Assembly: GCA_020091685.1 (NCBI GenBank)
Contig: CM034595.1
Location: 16,364,025-16,428,024, forward strand
Source: Lutjanus erythropterus
Taxonomy: Eukaryota; Chordata; Actinopteri; Lutjaniformes; Lutjanidae
Direction: 5' to 3'
Length of the DNA stretch: 64,000 bases
Part shown: piece after piece, positions 10,403 to 22,740 of the stretch
Layout of the letters: each line of letters opens with the position of its first letter
How positions within the stretch are numbered: the stretch's first letter is position 1
Notes under the pieces: model-generated
Databases searched by the model: none
What the model saw: the letters and a program-made list of their open reading frames with translations, nothing else
Told to the model about the DNA's origin: nothing
Program-made: the position numbers and the translations under genes

Positions 10403-13400
10403 GCCAGATGGCTGCTCCTTAATCAAACTCTCGTACCTCAGAGAGGTAAACACATTACGCTGCCCTGATTACACTGACTTGGCGAAGCGTACCACATGAG
10501 TGTGTGTGTGTCTGTAGGTTTTGCATGTGTGTGACAGCAAGTGCACATGTATTTATGTGTATGGAAGATGGGGGTTGGGGGGGTGCTATTAAAAATCAAT
10601 GTAGTGGGTATTGGTCTTGGGCACCCTCATGGTCCTATTAAGAGTTGCTCCATCTAGACACACATTTTTATTCACCCACACACACAACATGGTTTTAGAA
10701 ATGATTGCTCAGCATATACGTAGAGAATCACTCATTTTCTTAATCTCTCATTCTTGGACAGTAAACAATCCCCTCGGCCCGCTGTAGCTATGGAAACACT
10801 TGCTGCCGCAGGCCCCTCATATGTCCATGCTAGTCTGTTCTACACTGTGGTATAGTATAGTTATCCCTGCCAAGTGTTGAGGCAGGCAGACTGCTGTCAT
10901 ACATTGCTGCAAAAGCCATAAAGGCTCCTGTCATACATCCCAGCCGATCTATAAGCCCCTGGGCTTGATGTCACACAGTAATGTATGTCTAGCTGTGAAA
11001 ACACTGACTTTGAGGCGAGCCATGTAACTTGCCTTGGCAGGGGGAACAAAGCTGAGTTGGGCTGCAGCGCTAATAGTCTGGCAACCCGATAGTATTAGAG
11101 GCAAACAGAACAGTTTTCACAGGACTCGGCTGACCGAGTGCCGAGTGACTGCGGTGTGGCTCTGCACTTCTGGGGCTCTGGAAACTCTGAGGGGAGAAAG
11201 TGGGAAAGTTACATGCTGTTGAGTTATAAAAACAGTCTTACAGTGAGAAAACTTAAGTTGATTTAGTTTTATTGACCTCAGTTTTTTTTAGGGCAGGGCA
11301 TATATTCAAAGGAGAGGGGGGGAAAGTGATTTAGGTGTTGAGTGATTGTGCAGTAAATTCTAATGTGAAAGTTTTGGAGTAAAGGTGCAGTAATGAAAAA
11401 AGTTTGTGCGTGGTACAGTGCTACAGCTGAATGCAAATTGAATGTTGAATGTAGACCTTGAGAGTTTCTGTATTTTTCTACAGTATAGGCCTATATATAC
11501 ATGCAAGTGCAGAAGACGAACAGAGAACTAAGATAAACGTAGAATATGCAGGATTTCTCAGTGGCTGTTTGTAAATGTACCAGAAAGTTGAAAAAAAAAA
11601 CACAAGAAAACAAAAAATTCCACAAGCTGGCTATAATGATGCAGACTTTGCAGCATGATCTGATGCTGAGGTAAAGCTTCTGTTTCTCTCCGTTATTGAC
11701 CATTAAATTTGGCATATGCTTTGGGGCAAATAAATTACGTGGATTGGATTGGTGAATAGATTTGTGTCCTTGTAATACTTGGTGCCTCATTTTAGGCAGT
11801 ATCAGAGGCATTTCCAATACCGGTATCAATAACCGGTAATAATAATTATTTTTTATAATAAATAATAATACATAGTCTGTGTTGTGTTGTAGGAAAATCC
11901 TGCATAGGATGCCTTTAAATTTGAATAGTGATGTGATATACTGCTTTAATAGGAGACCTTTATAAACTTATATATACACATTAACTTTATAAAGAAGTGC
12001 AGCAGTGGTAAACTGCATCACTTTGTTTTAAGGTGGAATAAGCTGTTTTATGTGTTACTGTAATGTATGATAAGACAACTGTTCTTTACTTCACCGGTCT
12101 TAATATTGTGGCAGTATGTACAGAACACTGTGTGTATTAAATGCCAGAATTGACTGCAAAAACTGAGAATTTGGCACTGTTTCTGGCACATTTCTTTCAG
12201 ATGCAGTATTCTGTTCTTTTGCATATTTCCTGTATGGTTGTAGAGTCAGCTGTGTACGATCCAACACAACCACTCCTACATATCTTCGCAGCCTTCCAAG
12301 TTTGAGTCTATGGAGTCCAGAGTGCTAGGTGGAGTCAGTTTCAGGAGTTTCAGGAGTAGATTTGGGTGGTGAATGTCTGAGCTGTCATCTATAATGTTTG
12401 GACTCACACAAGTACAGTGATCAATGACCAGCCATTACACGGAGTAGTGTCACCGTGAAGACGCAGCCAATCCAAATATTCTCAATAATACAAACAGTTC
12501 ATAGTTGATGATTTCACTGAGGCAGCATTAGTTGAGAAGGACATTGTACTGATGTAGCCTTTGTTTTCCAGGATGTGCTGCATGCTTCCAAATGCAGACA
12601 CTGCCTTTAACAACAAGAGTAATGTTAGATTGTTAAGGTGTATGTGCCAGAAGGTAATGGAGGGTAGTTATTTTGGTCATCGAATTAAGCTCAGATCTAG
12701 AATAAAATCATTTGACTGGAGCACCACACTGATGTTTAGCCTGTGATGCTGCACATAATTAGCAGTGATGATGCTGGCCTTTGATGAAGCCTGATGAGAT
12801 GTAGTGAAATCCTTCATGCGTTATAATTTTTTGTGGTGTGCAACAGCGTAGGCGTTGAGAGAATTAACACTATGAATATGGATGTTGGGTGAGCATCATG
12901 AGAGTAAATGTGCTTACTCTATTGATTAAATCTCCCATCAGTCACCTAGCAGCACGGTCCCCATCCTCTCTCTCTGCCTCACTCTCTCCCCTACATCTCT
13001 CTACTCATCTCTGTCAAGGCGGGCTCAGTGGAGTGGTTAAATTGTCCATAGCGCGTAAACGCTCGTTTATAAAAGCCGACAGACGTGGCGGTCGTTTGCT
13101 GAAATTAATTACCCCTCGGAGCCACAGCAAGCATGGGCCCTAGTCAGTCAGTCACGGTCCACCACCTCCCAGGCCCCATACCTGCAGAGAGAGAGAAAGA
13201 CAGAGATGGGGAGAGAGCCAGAGAGAATGACTTGAGGTTTGCGATAATGAACCTGATTTGGAAGATGGGGATGAATGAAAATTAAGTCTGACATATTTTT
13301 AGTTTATGCATATATTGTGCTATAAACAAAAAAGTTATAGCCTCAACATACTTGCCAAACCTCTTGATTTTCCTGGGAGACTCACGTTGTTCTTTGCCCT

Positions 13401-14839
13401 CTCCCGGTTTCCGCCCGGGGTCACAATTCTTCCACAGTTCTCCCAATTTATGACAGATTTCTGGCACTACTCAGCATGAGTATCATGCTAAAAGTCTGTC
13501 TCCACCAACACCACAATACAGCCACACCAAATGTTGTTTTGTGATGCAGAAGAGAGCTGCTCGCGACCGTTGTGTGGCTGTATCCACTTCTCCCTAATAC
13601 ATCCATGCTTGCGACTTGTGCTCTGTCCTCAGTGAGTGAGGTCACGTCTCGAAGGAATCCCTGGATTTGTGAAACTCTTGTGGGATTTGTACGCATTTTT
13701 TCTCCTTCAAATAATTGTGAAAACGCTGTAGTTAAAATCTCAGTATGTTCAGGGACAGAAAACACTTGGTTACAGTTAGGGAAAGATCATAGTTTTGCTA
13801 GTTTATCAAAAAATGCTGTAGTGTGTGAAACACCAGAACACCAGAATGCCTACTTAGGTTTGAAATCCACCCTATTTTTGGGGTCTCAAAAGCAAGAAAC
13901 TCCAGAAAAAGTGATAAGTTAATGAGAAAGTGCAGGCGTCTTGGTTATTAATCCAAATTGCACATTTTGAGCTGTGAAAGATCTCTCCTTCTCCATATTT
14001 GGCTTGAGCAAAAGATCCATGGAGTGTTTTGCGCTGACGCAGCCTAAGACGATAATGTGATACACACCATAGTGACATCAAACTAATCAGAGTGTATTCA
14101 TCTTCAACTAGAGTAACTTAATGAACTTCAGCACTATCTGATGCAACACTTCTCTAACATTAATAAAAGCTTCATCTCCTGTCTGATTTGCATAATTGTT
14201 CAAATGAATCCACTAACGCGCCGTTCTTTTTTCTTTTTTAATAAAGTGATGATTTGTGTTAAAGTGAGCTGTGGCTTGCTGTTGAGAGGAGAAGGAAGGA
14301 GAGGAGAGGAGGATGAGGAGGGAGCAGAAAGGAGGGTAGGAGGAGCGGGATTTGCAGTGGGCCTAAGGTGATTTGTCACCATTTTGATTCCGTCATGTAA
14401 TTAAGCATACAGTGTTATACAAGAAGTTATTGGTTGGAAGTGATTTTTCATATGGCTATAGCTGAGAATGTGTTTCTCATATTGTTTAACTCAATATCTC
14501 CTTCTTGTCTGCCTGTCTCATTGACTGAGACATCAACACGTTTCCCAGGGAAACATGGAGGAGGGAAACTTTCCCCCTTCCCTTAATCTACTTATTGTTG
14601 GTGTCCATTACTGACTCTGTGGAACCATTTTAGACCCTTTGATATAGATACTGCTGACTGTCATTGTCAGCTTCACATCGTAAGTGCTTTATAAATGTGT
14701 GCCAAGGTTTAAACTGGCCTTCGCCCCAGTGAAATTACCTCTAAATATCTCTCCATAGAGTGGGAATATTGTGACAAAATGCCAGTGCTTCATTTATTGT
14801 CTTTGGTGACACATAATTTGAAGGGATATGCAGAAGACT
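10403..14839. other. Intergenic DNA, no gene seen
   Basis: The sequence is mixed and mostly single-copy in appearance. A (TG)-rich patch lies near 10,500 and a GA-rich patch near 13,185-13,225. The strongest sub-region is 13,040-13,140, listed separately. No coding exon with both splice sites and a recognisable domain was found. Confidence 0.35.
13025..13145. promoter_or_regulatory. Candidate conserved non-coding element
   Basis: A CpG-containing island in otherwise AT-rich DNA includes 'gcgcgtaaacgctcgtttat', a near-palindromic forkhead-like GTAAAC core, followed by 'ctgaaattaattacccctcg'. The density of CpG and ATTA cores and the lack of repeats make this a plausible enhancer. The call is inference only. 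Confidence 0.3.
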
Positions 14840-14844
14840 GTCCT

Positions 14845-15318
14845 TACACTGTCATAACCATGTCATGACACTTGTCATGAACATTTGTGAATGTTTATGA
14901 CTGTTGTCATCAAGTGTCATTCAGTCAGTTATGCCAGTGTAATGCAAAGACATGGACTGAGATGCCTTTGTTATGACAACTTGGCCTTACCAAAGGTAAA
15001 AATGTTTTTGTTGTCACAACTTGATATTATCCAAGACAACATGACCTGCCGGTGTCTTTGTCATGGCAACTTGACATGATCAGACTTAAAGTAAGTCTGT
15101 TAAAGTTTAGCTGTATGTTTTTGACTAATTATGTTGTCTTGTTTAATGTCAATGTGTCTTAACAAAGATTTCTCAAAGAATGTTAATTTTGCACAAAAAT
15201 GAGGTCATTAACCAAATGACACTTGATGACAACAGTCATAAACATTCATAAAGACTCCTTCCTGTTTATGACTGGTATCATGAAATAATTATGACAATAC
15301 AATGACTATGTCTTAGGC
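14845..15318. mobile_element. Non-autonomous inverted-repeat element (GTCATGACA-type)
   Basis: The left part contains 'gtcatgacacttgtcatga' followed by 'gtttatgactgttgtcatca' and 'agtgtcatt' (14,868-14,921). The reverse complement of that block returns at about 15,217-15,258 as 'aatgacacttgatgacaaca' followed by 'gtcataaacattca', so the arms match almost perfectly over about 40 bp around a 290-bp centre. The short motifs TGTCATGACA/GTCATAA recur inside. No transposase ORF is present. The texture is that of a well-known class of fish MITEs, although the superfamily cannot be assigned because no clear target-site duplication is seen. Confidence 0.6.
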
Positions 15319-15320
15319 AC

Positions 15321-16294
15321 TAGAGTGTGGATAGCCGACCCGAGCCCGATGATACCCGTCAGGTTCTGACAGGTCGGGCCGGGTTCAGATAACAAATCAG
15401 AAATCATGGTCGGGTTCAGCTTGGGTTCGGCCTACTTGAAATGCTGCTGTGCTGTGCTATGGCCTATTCAATGATGGAGTTTGTATTTACGTGACAATGC
15501 CTAAATACAAAACAGGCCAATAGTTACATTTCAGGCAGGTTGTGGTAAATATTCAGCCTAAATTAAACTAAACTAAATTGTTTCGCACGTTTCACACTGC
15601 TGGAAGAACCATCGACCAGAGGAGGACAGTGATGAAGCCATCCTCTTCCTCCACGACAAGTCCAAATAAACCATGATGGTTGGACTATGTACATAGTTCA
15701 GTTAAGGCAATAGTTGACCCAGAAATGAAAGTTCACTTAATATCCTCTCACCCCTGTGCTGATGTGAGGATGGGTGAAGATCTCCAGTTCACAAAACGCT
15801 CCCGGAGCTTCAGCGGAAAACAGCGTTGCAGCCAAATCCAGTACAATTGAAGTGAACGGTGACCAGTTTTAAAATGTGTGAACTATAGCTTTAACAGTGG
15901 TTACAGTTGAGTTCATGAAGATGAAGACTTGAAAACAATGGTATGTTTGTCACCGTGGATGACAATGGGTGTACTGTGTGTGAGACTGCGTAAAAAAGTT
16001 AGGCCACAGCATGTGTCTATTAACTCTGTTCCTTTTGAGTGTGTGTGCTGTGATGTGCTGCGCTGCTGTGCGTGCAGCATGTTTGTGCATAGCAGCAGCC
16101 TTTTGAAGGTCATTTAGACTCTGTCCATGTGTAATCAGAGTGAACAGACAAGCTATAACCATGGTAACAATGACTATGTCAGGTAACAAACTACGTCAGG
16201 CTCGGGACGGGTTCGGACATAAAAATCAGAAAGCTTGGTGCAGTCGGGCCCGGCTCAGTCATTGCTGTCTTGGGTTCGGTCAAATAAAACTCTA
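15321..16294. mobile_element. CCCGACCCGAGCCC-type interspersed element, interrupted
   Basis: The element starts with 'tagagtgtgg', then the sequence 'cgacccgagcccgatgat' and 'gtcgggttcagcttgggttc'. It ends with 'ggctcgggacgggttcggac' and 'cttgggttcggtcaaataaa' followed by 'actcta', so short terminal inverted repeats (TAGAGT) frame it. The GC-rich 'cgggttcgg' blocks at both ends with an AT-rich middle match my memory of a repeat common in perciform genomes. A 193-bp TTAA-flanked element (15,702-15,894) sits inside it. ORFs across 15,913-16,189 are incidental. Confidence 0.6.
15702..15894. mobile_element. TTAA-flanked MITE nested in the preceding element
   Basis: Both ends are TTAA. Inside them the termini are inverted: left 'ggcaatagttgac', right reverse-complement 'agctatagttcac', about 10 of 13 positions matching. 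The interior ('gacccagaaatgaaagttca', 'atgggtgaagatctcc', 'agcggaaaacagcgttgcag') agrees with a repeat seen widely in teleosts. TTAA target sites point to piggyBac-type mobilisation. No ORF is present, so it is non-autonomous. Confidence 0.65.
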
Positions 16295-16299
16295 ACACA

Positions 16300-17000
16300 C
16301 ACCGTCAAATAAACACAGAACCATTCATGTTCACAATCACTTGTGAGTTGTCAGTCAACCTAACCTGTATGTTGGTGCATGGTTGTCTGTCCCCCCCATA
16401 CCACCTAAAGGATAAGCGATATATGGATAGATGGCTGGACAACGGATACATTTCAGGAGAAATTGAATATTGAAAATGCCATTTTGTTGTCTTTTTCCTA
16501 AAGCTGCATTCAGCTTTGCCCTCTTCATTATCTGATGTTTTTCCAGACAGACACACACCCCCATACACACAAACACAATACAGGAATTGAATTATATTGA
16601 AGGAGCCATCAAAAATATTTTGCTTTTTTTTAGGATAGTTGTGTTACTTGCTTTTTCTCTGATCACTGTCTTGCAATACAAGAAGAAAAGCTTGCAGGGC
16701 TTCCAAAAAGTGGCCGTGCCTTGGCTTGTCTTTGTTGGTTATTTGACCCTCGCCTTGCAGATTGTATCAATCTTTTGAGAGTCCTTTGACGTCACAATCT
16801 GGCATTAGTCTGGTATTGTCTGTCCTTTACTTTCCTCTTGAATGGATGACTTCAGTTCTTTGTCAATCTGAAATCTGTGAAAATGTGTGTTATGTAAGGC
16901 TCAGAGATTTGCTCCTTTACAAAAGATTCATTTGTCATCCTGAGTGCTTTACATTTTTATCCACTACATACTCGCATTGGAAGTAATTTAGGGATCTAGC
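16300..17000. other. Intergenic DNA, no gene seen
   Basis: There are short ORFs only. One plus-strand ORF at 16,587-16,778 would encode a hydrophobic peptide, but it has no homology I recognise and no gene context. Confidence 0.3.
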
Positions 17001-17096
17001 ACACTTTGACATGTGGACAAGAGGAGCCAGGCACCAAACCACCAGCCTTAAAGTCAGACTCCAACCAGCTCTACTACCTGAGCTATAGCTGCCCAG
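17001..17096 (-). mobile_element. tRNA-derived SINE head (truncated)
   Basis: Read on the minus strand, it begins 'ctgggcagctatagctcagg', an A-box-like TAGCTCAGGTAGTAGAG, and continues to a B-box-like 'gctggtggtttggtgcctgg' and then 'ctcctcttgtccacatgtca'. A true tRNA fold fails because the acceptor ends do not pair and the B box is degenerate (GGTTTGGTGCC). The sequence after the head ('catgtcaaagtgt') matches the body of a common teleost SINE and is cut off soon after. It is therefore an old 5' SINE fragment rather than a tRNA gene. Confidence 0.6.
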
Positions 17097-20000
17097 ATTC
17101 AAGAGCATATTTTCTCACAATATCACTGAGACCATCTTCTGCAGGATACTGAGTGGGTGTGCATACGGTTGAAGCATGTAGCTTGGATGTGATGTAGTTG
17201 TTAACACACTCTTAACGCTAAAGTACCAGAGATACTGCTTCTATTTTCTTAATGTGTTTGAAGCAGAATTCTTTTTATTCGATTTCCTGGATCAAACAAA
17301 GCAAAAACAGTTTACTCTTGATTCTCCGCAGCCTCTGTGTTTGTATCTCGGTACACTTGCAAAGAGACAAATTCGCTCATGCTGTGTGTGGCAATTGGAT
17401 GTAATAGTCCATTTACCACTGTAAATGTGCTGTGTGCAAATACCACAGAGCGTGTGTGTGTGTACGTGTGATGATATCCTGGCCAGTGTTTTCCTTGAAA
17501 AGCGACCAGAGCAGCTTCTGTAAAATAGGACTATCGTCATCATGACCTCTTCTGTTTTCCCAGCTGTATCTGAGCTAAGATGTGAAGCTTTTACTGCTTC
17601 TTTTTTTTCTGGCTCAGTGTTTGTTATACATCTGGTGGTCAGCGATGAGAGGAACACATCCCTGAGTCACAGCATGGCCTTTCCTGCTCCATTTGAAAAC
17701 TGCTTTGATGACCGGGGGCTTTAAGAACACACAGTGTCAATGAAAACACTTTGATATTTTGCACCAGCTGTCAGTTTTTGTCTGGTATTTTTCAAGTGCT
17801 GGGACATGGAAAATAGCGCCCCTCCTTTAGAAGAAGGTCCTTTTTTGTGAAGAAATGCAGATGCAGCAGATACATCAGAAACAAGTAGCCAATTAGATTG
17901 TGCTTAAGACATAATAGAAGTCTGTTTGATATTAAAATGAACGCAATTAACTAGTGTGTATTTACCAGCACCATTATGGCCATCTTGTCACTAGACAAGG
18001 TAATTAGGAATCTTTATTATGGCGGTAGAATATGGAGTGAGATGTAAAGATTGTGCCTCTCATAATAGGACTGTGCCGCGCAGTTGGAAGAATCAATTCT
18101 CTCTCTTTGTTTTCCCTAACTGCTGTGTCAGCAGAATCTTAATTTTTCATGAAAACTTTGGCTTGTGTGCTGCTCATATACAGCAGACACACACACTCGC
18201 ACATACACATGCCTGATCTTCCCGTATCCCTCCGTGATTTGGCATTCTACACATTGTGCCATTGAATGAATGTATAACCTTCCTCCATCAAGCTGCTTAG
18301 CTCCATGTGCATGTAACCCGTCTGACTGCAAAGATTCAGGAATGCACATTCCTTAACTACAAGTGCAATATAATCAATACAACCTGCTTTTGCTTGCAGT
18401 TGCCCTACAACATGCTTATATATTTCACTGGGAATTCCAGACTGGAATTAATGCAGGATGAGCTCATGCAGTAACTCATCTGCCATCTTAATAGAGTGTA
18501 GATCATGACTTGGTTCGGTTACAAAATGAGTTTAGTTATTTCACTGATTTGTAGCCTTAAAGTCACTGTACAAAAGCACATCTTATTATAAGAAGCATTC
18601 CTCTGGATGAAATATTGGATAGCCTTCAAGACTAACTGATATGATCATTGAGGAAAGATTGTAAGCTGTATTGATTGCCTCACAACCCCTGTTTGGCAGC
18701 AGTGTTTGCACTATATTTTTCTAAGTAGGCACAAAACTGTCAAATGTGTCATGTCATTTAACAAAGTCTCGTGAAGTGGTTTCTAAAATGCATCCTGATT
18801 TAAATTAACCACTGCTGAGTTTGAGCATGTTTGTGGTATTTATGAGATAGATTTCAGGGGACCTTTTTCTACAGAAGGTCTCTTGACTTTTTCATGAGTT
18901 TCACAGATGCTGTAGGTTCTTCTCCACACTTGGAAGGGGAGGCTGAGGTGAGTTGGTTGCCACTAAATCCTTCACACTGCAGTGTTAATTTCGATAAGAA
19001 ATTTTGATTTGGTTTTAGTTAGTTCATTTTAGTTTGAGGACACTGAAACTGTACACCTATCTTTAATGTGTAAATCAATTTTTGACGATCTAAGAGTAGC
19101 ATCTCAGGGTCATTCAGTTCTTTAATCAAAACAGGACAACAGTGATTTGTTTTAGCTTGTACTCTATTTCAGGTTTAGTGAAAACACACCAGCTCAAGTT
19201 GGCTGATAAAAATAGCATTAGCTTGAAAAACAAAACCATTAAAGAGTGTTTACCTTTGCAGTAATTTCAGGAGGTGCAGGTTGAGCAGCCATTTTACCTT
19301 TACACCCTGCCTGTACTCCTTTTGGTGGCAGAGAATGTCTGCCACTTTTGTTACTGATAATTATGATAATAAAATGCACAGTCACAAAGTTCTTCAGATG
19401 TACTACATAAAACCTACCTGCAGTGTGTCAGCAAAATTCAAAGTTAAACAGCAACAAAAGCAAGAATAGATTTTAGAAACATAATATCTGGTCAGTGCAA
19501 TGCATAACCATAAATGATAACTGTATACAAATTACAGCATGTAGTGTAATGCAATCCTGAAGACACACTTGTTTCAGTCTGTGGGATAAATAAACTCAAT
19601 TTGTCACATGGTTAACAAGGCGATACAGATGAAAAATGAAAATGCAAGTGATTCACCGAGCTGAGTCCAGGCTCGCCTCCGGGCACGATGTTGCACTGTG
19701 TTATAGGTTGTAACTCAGAGAGCTGTTTCACACACCAGTGCTAAGGTAAGAAAAGACAACAGTCAAGTAAAAAAAAATCTCTTAATTAGCTAGAAACCTG
19801 AGCAAGCCAATCTCAAACTATAGTGACACCCCTAAAGTTTCAGTTGTAAACTGTATGCTGTAAACAGTCTTCAGTCATCAGTGGTGTACACAATGTTTAC
19901 CCACTTCTCAAATCTGGAGTAGCATTTCTGCTCGTCCCCCAGGGCATTCATGAATACTTTACACTGGTTAGTGTGTTGTGAGTGGGCTGGTGCTGATTTT

Positions 20001-20215
20001 AATTGCTGTACTTGCTCCTTGAATGTGCTAATCATCAAACATGTTTGCTATTTTTGCTATCAGTGGTCATTGTCAGATGTCAAAATCACTTTTGAGACAT
20101 TTGGAGTCTTGATAAAACAATTGCTTGTATTTTTAATTTTACACAACAGCCTTCTGTATATTGCATGGGAAGATGTTTGGTTGTTAGTATATCTGAGCCA
20201 AACATATCACTTGGA
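17097..20215. other. Intergenic DNA, no gene seen
   Basis: This is mostly unique-looking AT-rich sequence. Minus- and plus-strand ORFs (about 60-120 codons at 17,292-17,724 and 19,950-20,222) carry no recognisable domain and lack a supportive context. No RNA gene was recognised. Confidence 0.35.
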
Positions 20216-20217
20216 GT

Positions 20218-20506
20218 TGTAACAATTAATCAATTCTGAATCGATTATTAAATTAATCACCGACTAGTCAGAATTGTCTGATTGCAGCTTTTTCAATGTG
20301 AATATTGTGAATGTGAATATTCTGGTTTCTCTATTCCTTTAGGACAGTAAACTGAATTTATCCAGGTGGTGGGACAAACAAGACATTTGAGAACATCATC
20401 TTGTGCTTTTTGAAAGACTTATCGATATTTTTCATAATTTTTATAGATAAAAGAACTAATCGATTGTCAAGAAAACAATCAACAGATTAATCAATGATGA
20501 AAATAT
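20218..20506 (-). mobile_element. hAT-like non-autonomous element (ATTAATCGATT type)
   Basis: The ends are AT-rich and ATCGATT-containing: 'attaatcaattctgaatcga' on the left, and 'actaatcgattgtcaagaaa' with 'acagattaatcaatgatga' on the right. The middle contains 'gtgaatattctggtttct', 'gacatttgagaacatcatct' and 'aaagacttatcgatattttt'. The same order of motifs occurs at 44,160-44,402 and 44,594-44,882, which establishes a repeat family within this window. The AGAGCTGCAA termini seen in the best copy are lost here. Confidence 0.7.
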
Positions 20507-20783
20507 TCCCTATTTCCAACCTCAATATCATTATTTTGTATTGTATAAGCTGAGGAGGACGCTACAAAAATACATACTGACACATGGGCACAGAGACAAA
20601 AAACACTCTCAGACGGCCGCACAATAGCACAAAGAAGTGACATGTTTTTGCTGCACAGTCTGCAAAGTAGTTTAATTGCCCACAAGAAATAAAGCCCTTA
20701 TCTTAGAGGACGGTTTTGTGTTTGCATTCTGTTCTCGTGCCCCTTTTTCCACTGCAGTGAACTTGCATTGTCTGCCAACCCTT

Positions 20784-20784
20784 G

Positions 20785-20816
<32 letters not shown>

Positions 20817-20822
20817 TCACAC
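20784..20822. repeat. (TC)n(AC)n compound microsatellite
   Basis: A run of (TC) passes directly into (AC)n and ends in 'actcacacagc'. Confidence 0.9.
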
Positions 20823-21084
20823 AGCTGCAGTCAGAGGGCAGAGCAGTCTTTTCATGCATGGCTCACTGTGCTTATGTAAGAGCACTACTTAAACCTGGTT
20901 ACATCACATAACAGGCAGCACTGTGTCAGTGGGTCACTGTGCCACACAACTGCTGAGCTACATGCACACTTCTATGTTGGGCCCTTCACTGGGCATGTGT
21001 GAGTGGAGCTTCTCTGTGTGCACTGAGGCATTCAGGCGCACATTTTGGAGGGCCATTCAAGCCTGTGTGCATGCATGAATGTAG

Positions 21085-21930
21085 ACGCATGCAGAGGTGG
21101 GACATACAGAAAAAAAGAAAAATACTTAATTACTGTATTTAGGTGGAGTTTACAGGCATCTGTACTTTAATTTAGTATTTCTTTTTCTTTTTACTTTTGC
21201 CTTTTTTAAAAACACAAATAATTGTATTTTACGCTCCTTACATTTTCAAAACAGACTTATTAGTTTAGTTTTAATGGAACAATGGAACAATACAAAACAC
21301 ATAGAAATGACAATTATTTCAACAAGAAAAAAAGACATATGATGGAAATAATGTAACAAGGCAAAAACAACATAAAATACGTAATACTACAAAAATGACA
21401 AAAACAATGTAAATGACTTAACAAGGCAAAAACAATGTAGAAACATGATAAGAAAAAATAAGAAAACAACATAAGAATACTTAAATTATGTAACAAGATG
21501 TGACTAGATGAAAATTATATAACACAACAAAAACAATGAAACAAGGCAAAAATGCTGTAAAAGACATTACAAAATGAAAATGACATGAAAAATGTAAAAA
21601 GATGAAAATGACATGGACGACAAAAATGATGTAACAAAAGTAACAAGACTTATGACGAAAACCACATAGGATGTACCGTGACGATTGAAAAGATGTAGCA
21701 AGATGAAAACAACACAACAAGATGAAAACAATGTAACAAGAAGGAGAAAAGGTGAGGTTCTGTCAACTTTGCACAGATAGCTGACAGAAATGTCCTTCAG
21801 GGGACGACTTTTTGCTTTTTAACTTTGAGTGCATTTCAGTAGCTTGTACTTTTCCACTTTTGCTCGAGTGAAGAAGCTGAATTAGTACTTCTTTAAGTAC
21901 TTTTAGTAGGTTTTTTTTTTACACAAGTCT
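21085..21930. mobile_element. 'AGTACTT'-type fish repeat split by a minisatellite
   Basis: The left end ('gtgggacatacagaaaaaaa', 'aaatacttaattactgtatt') and the right end ('tagcttgtacttttccactt', 'gctgaattagtacttcttta') resemble the two parts of a common fish repeat made of AGTACTT/GTACTTT motifs. Between them lies the minisatellite at 21,290-21,745. The assignment is by remembered consensus and is moderately secure for the right end, weaker for the left. Confidence 0.45.
21290..21745. repeat. Degenerate minisatellite, unit about 18-22 bp
   Basis: About 450 bp are built from variants of 'aacaatgtaacaagatgaaa' and 'aatgtaacaaggcaaaaaca', with AACAAG recurring at least nine times. Unit lengths vary, and the strand is strongly purine/A-rich, with little T outside the ATGTAAC core. 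The minus-strand ORFs here (Phe/Cys/Tyr-rich, with HFHFV-like repeats) are translations of the repeat, not genes. Confidence 0.75.
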
Positions 21931-22301
21931 CTATATTCCTACGTGTGTAAAGAATGTGTGTGCTTTGCTATCTCTAGTCACGTGTGTTGGTTATGGCAGG
22001 TGTTTGTGACATGTTTGAAAGAGGATTAATTGTAGCACAGATAACGTGGGAAATATGACTATAAATGTTGCTGAGTTTAAGGAATCCAAAGTCAGCTTTT
22101 ATTATGGAAAATGTGTCATTGCTGCGCCTATAGAGTGCCAGTAGGGGGGCCTCTCTGTTTCCAAATTCTCCTCCTTGTGTATCCTCTTTTCACCCTTTAC
22201 CCCAGCTCCAGCTCTTCATACTCACTCCCCAGCTCCGCCTTTCTGCCAGGAGAACAGCCCATCTCTGTCTCTCTTTTTTTCACTCAGTTTCTATTTAGTG
22301 C

Positions 22302-22323
22302 CCACACACACACACACACACAC
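22302..22323. repeat. (CA)11 microsatellite upstream of rbms3
   Basis: A pure CA run lies roughly 150 bp before the GC-richer block taken as the rbms3 promoter. It is the cause of the HTHTHTH/VCVCV tails of the ORFs that cross it. Confidence 0.9.
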
Positions 22324-22429
22324 TAACCCCGGGGCTTGAACGAGGGCAGGACCAACCACTCCCACTGTTCCATAGTTCCATGAAAAACACAGAGGCAGAG
22401 AGACACAGGCAGACAGAGGGAGAGAGACA

Positions 22430-22740
22430 GAGAGAGGGGAGGGGAGGAGCGTAGCTGCGCTGAAGCCGAGCCCCTCTATGCCTCAGCACGCAGAGTGGAG
22501 CAGACGGCAACAGCCACACAAACACACTCCCCTCTCAGTTACATGCACAGTCACACACATACCACACGCACACATACACCACCACCACCGCCGCCGCTGC
22601 CACCACCACCATCACCACACACATACACACAGTGACGGCTGCCAGGCGCAGTGGGAAGCAAGCCGTCAGGGAGAAAGCTTGAGAAGAAAGAGAGGGATTG
22701 CAGAGGGGAAGAGAAGAAAAGAGAAGAGAGTTTGAAGGAG
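22430..22740 (+). promoter_or_regulatory. rbms3: Likely rbms3 promoter region
   Basis: This block is the first CpG-containing, GC-richer stretch upstream of the rbms3 start codon ('gagcgtagctgcgctgaagc', then 'accaccgccgccgctgcca'). I see no TATA box, which suits a dispersed CpG-type promoter. An ATG at 22,478 would open an 85-codon ORF ending at 22,735, so a start site downstream of that ATG would be easier to reconcile with translation of rbms3. The exact start site cannot be located by eye. The assignment follows from distance to the exon and composition. Confidence 0.4.

Noticed and set aside
21290..21745. CRISPR-like array with about 20-bp repeats
   Set aside because: Units are contiguous and variable in length with no unique spacers, so it is a degenerate minisatellite.
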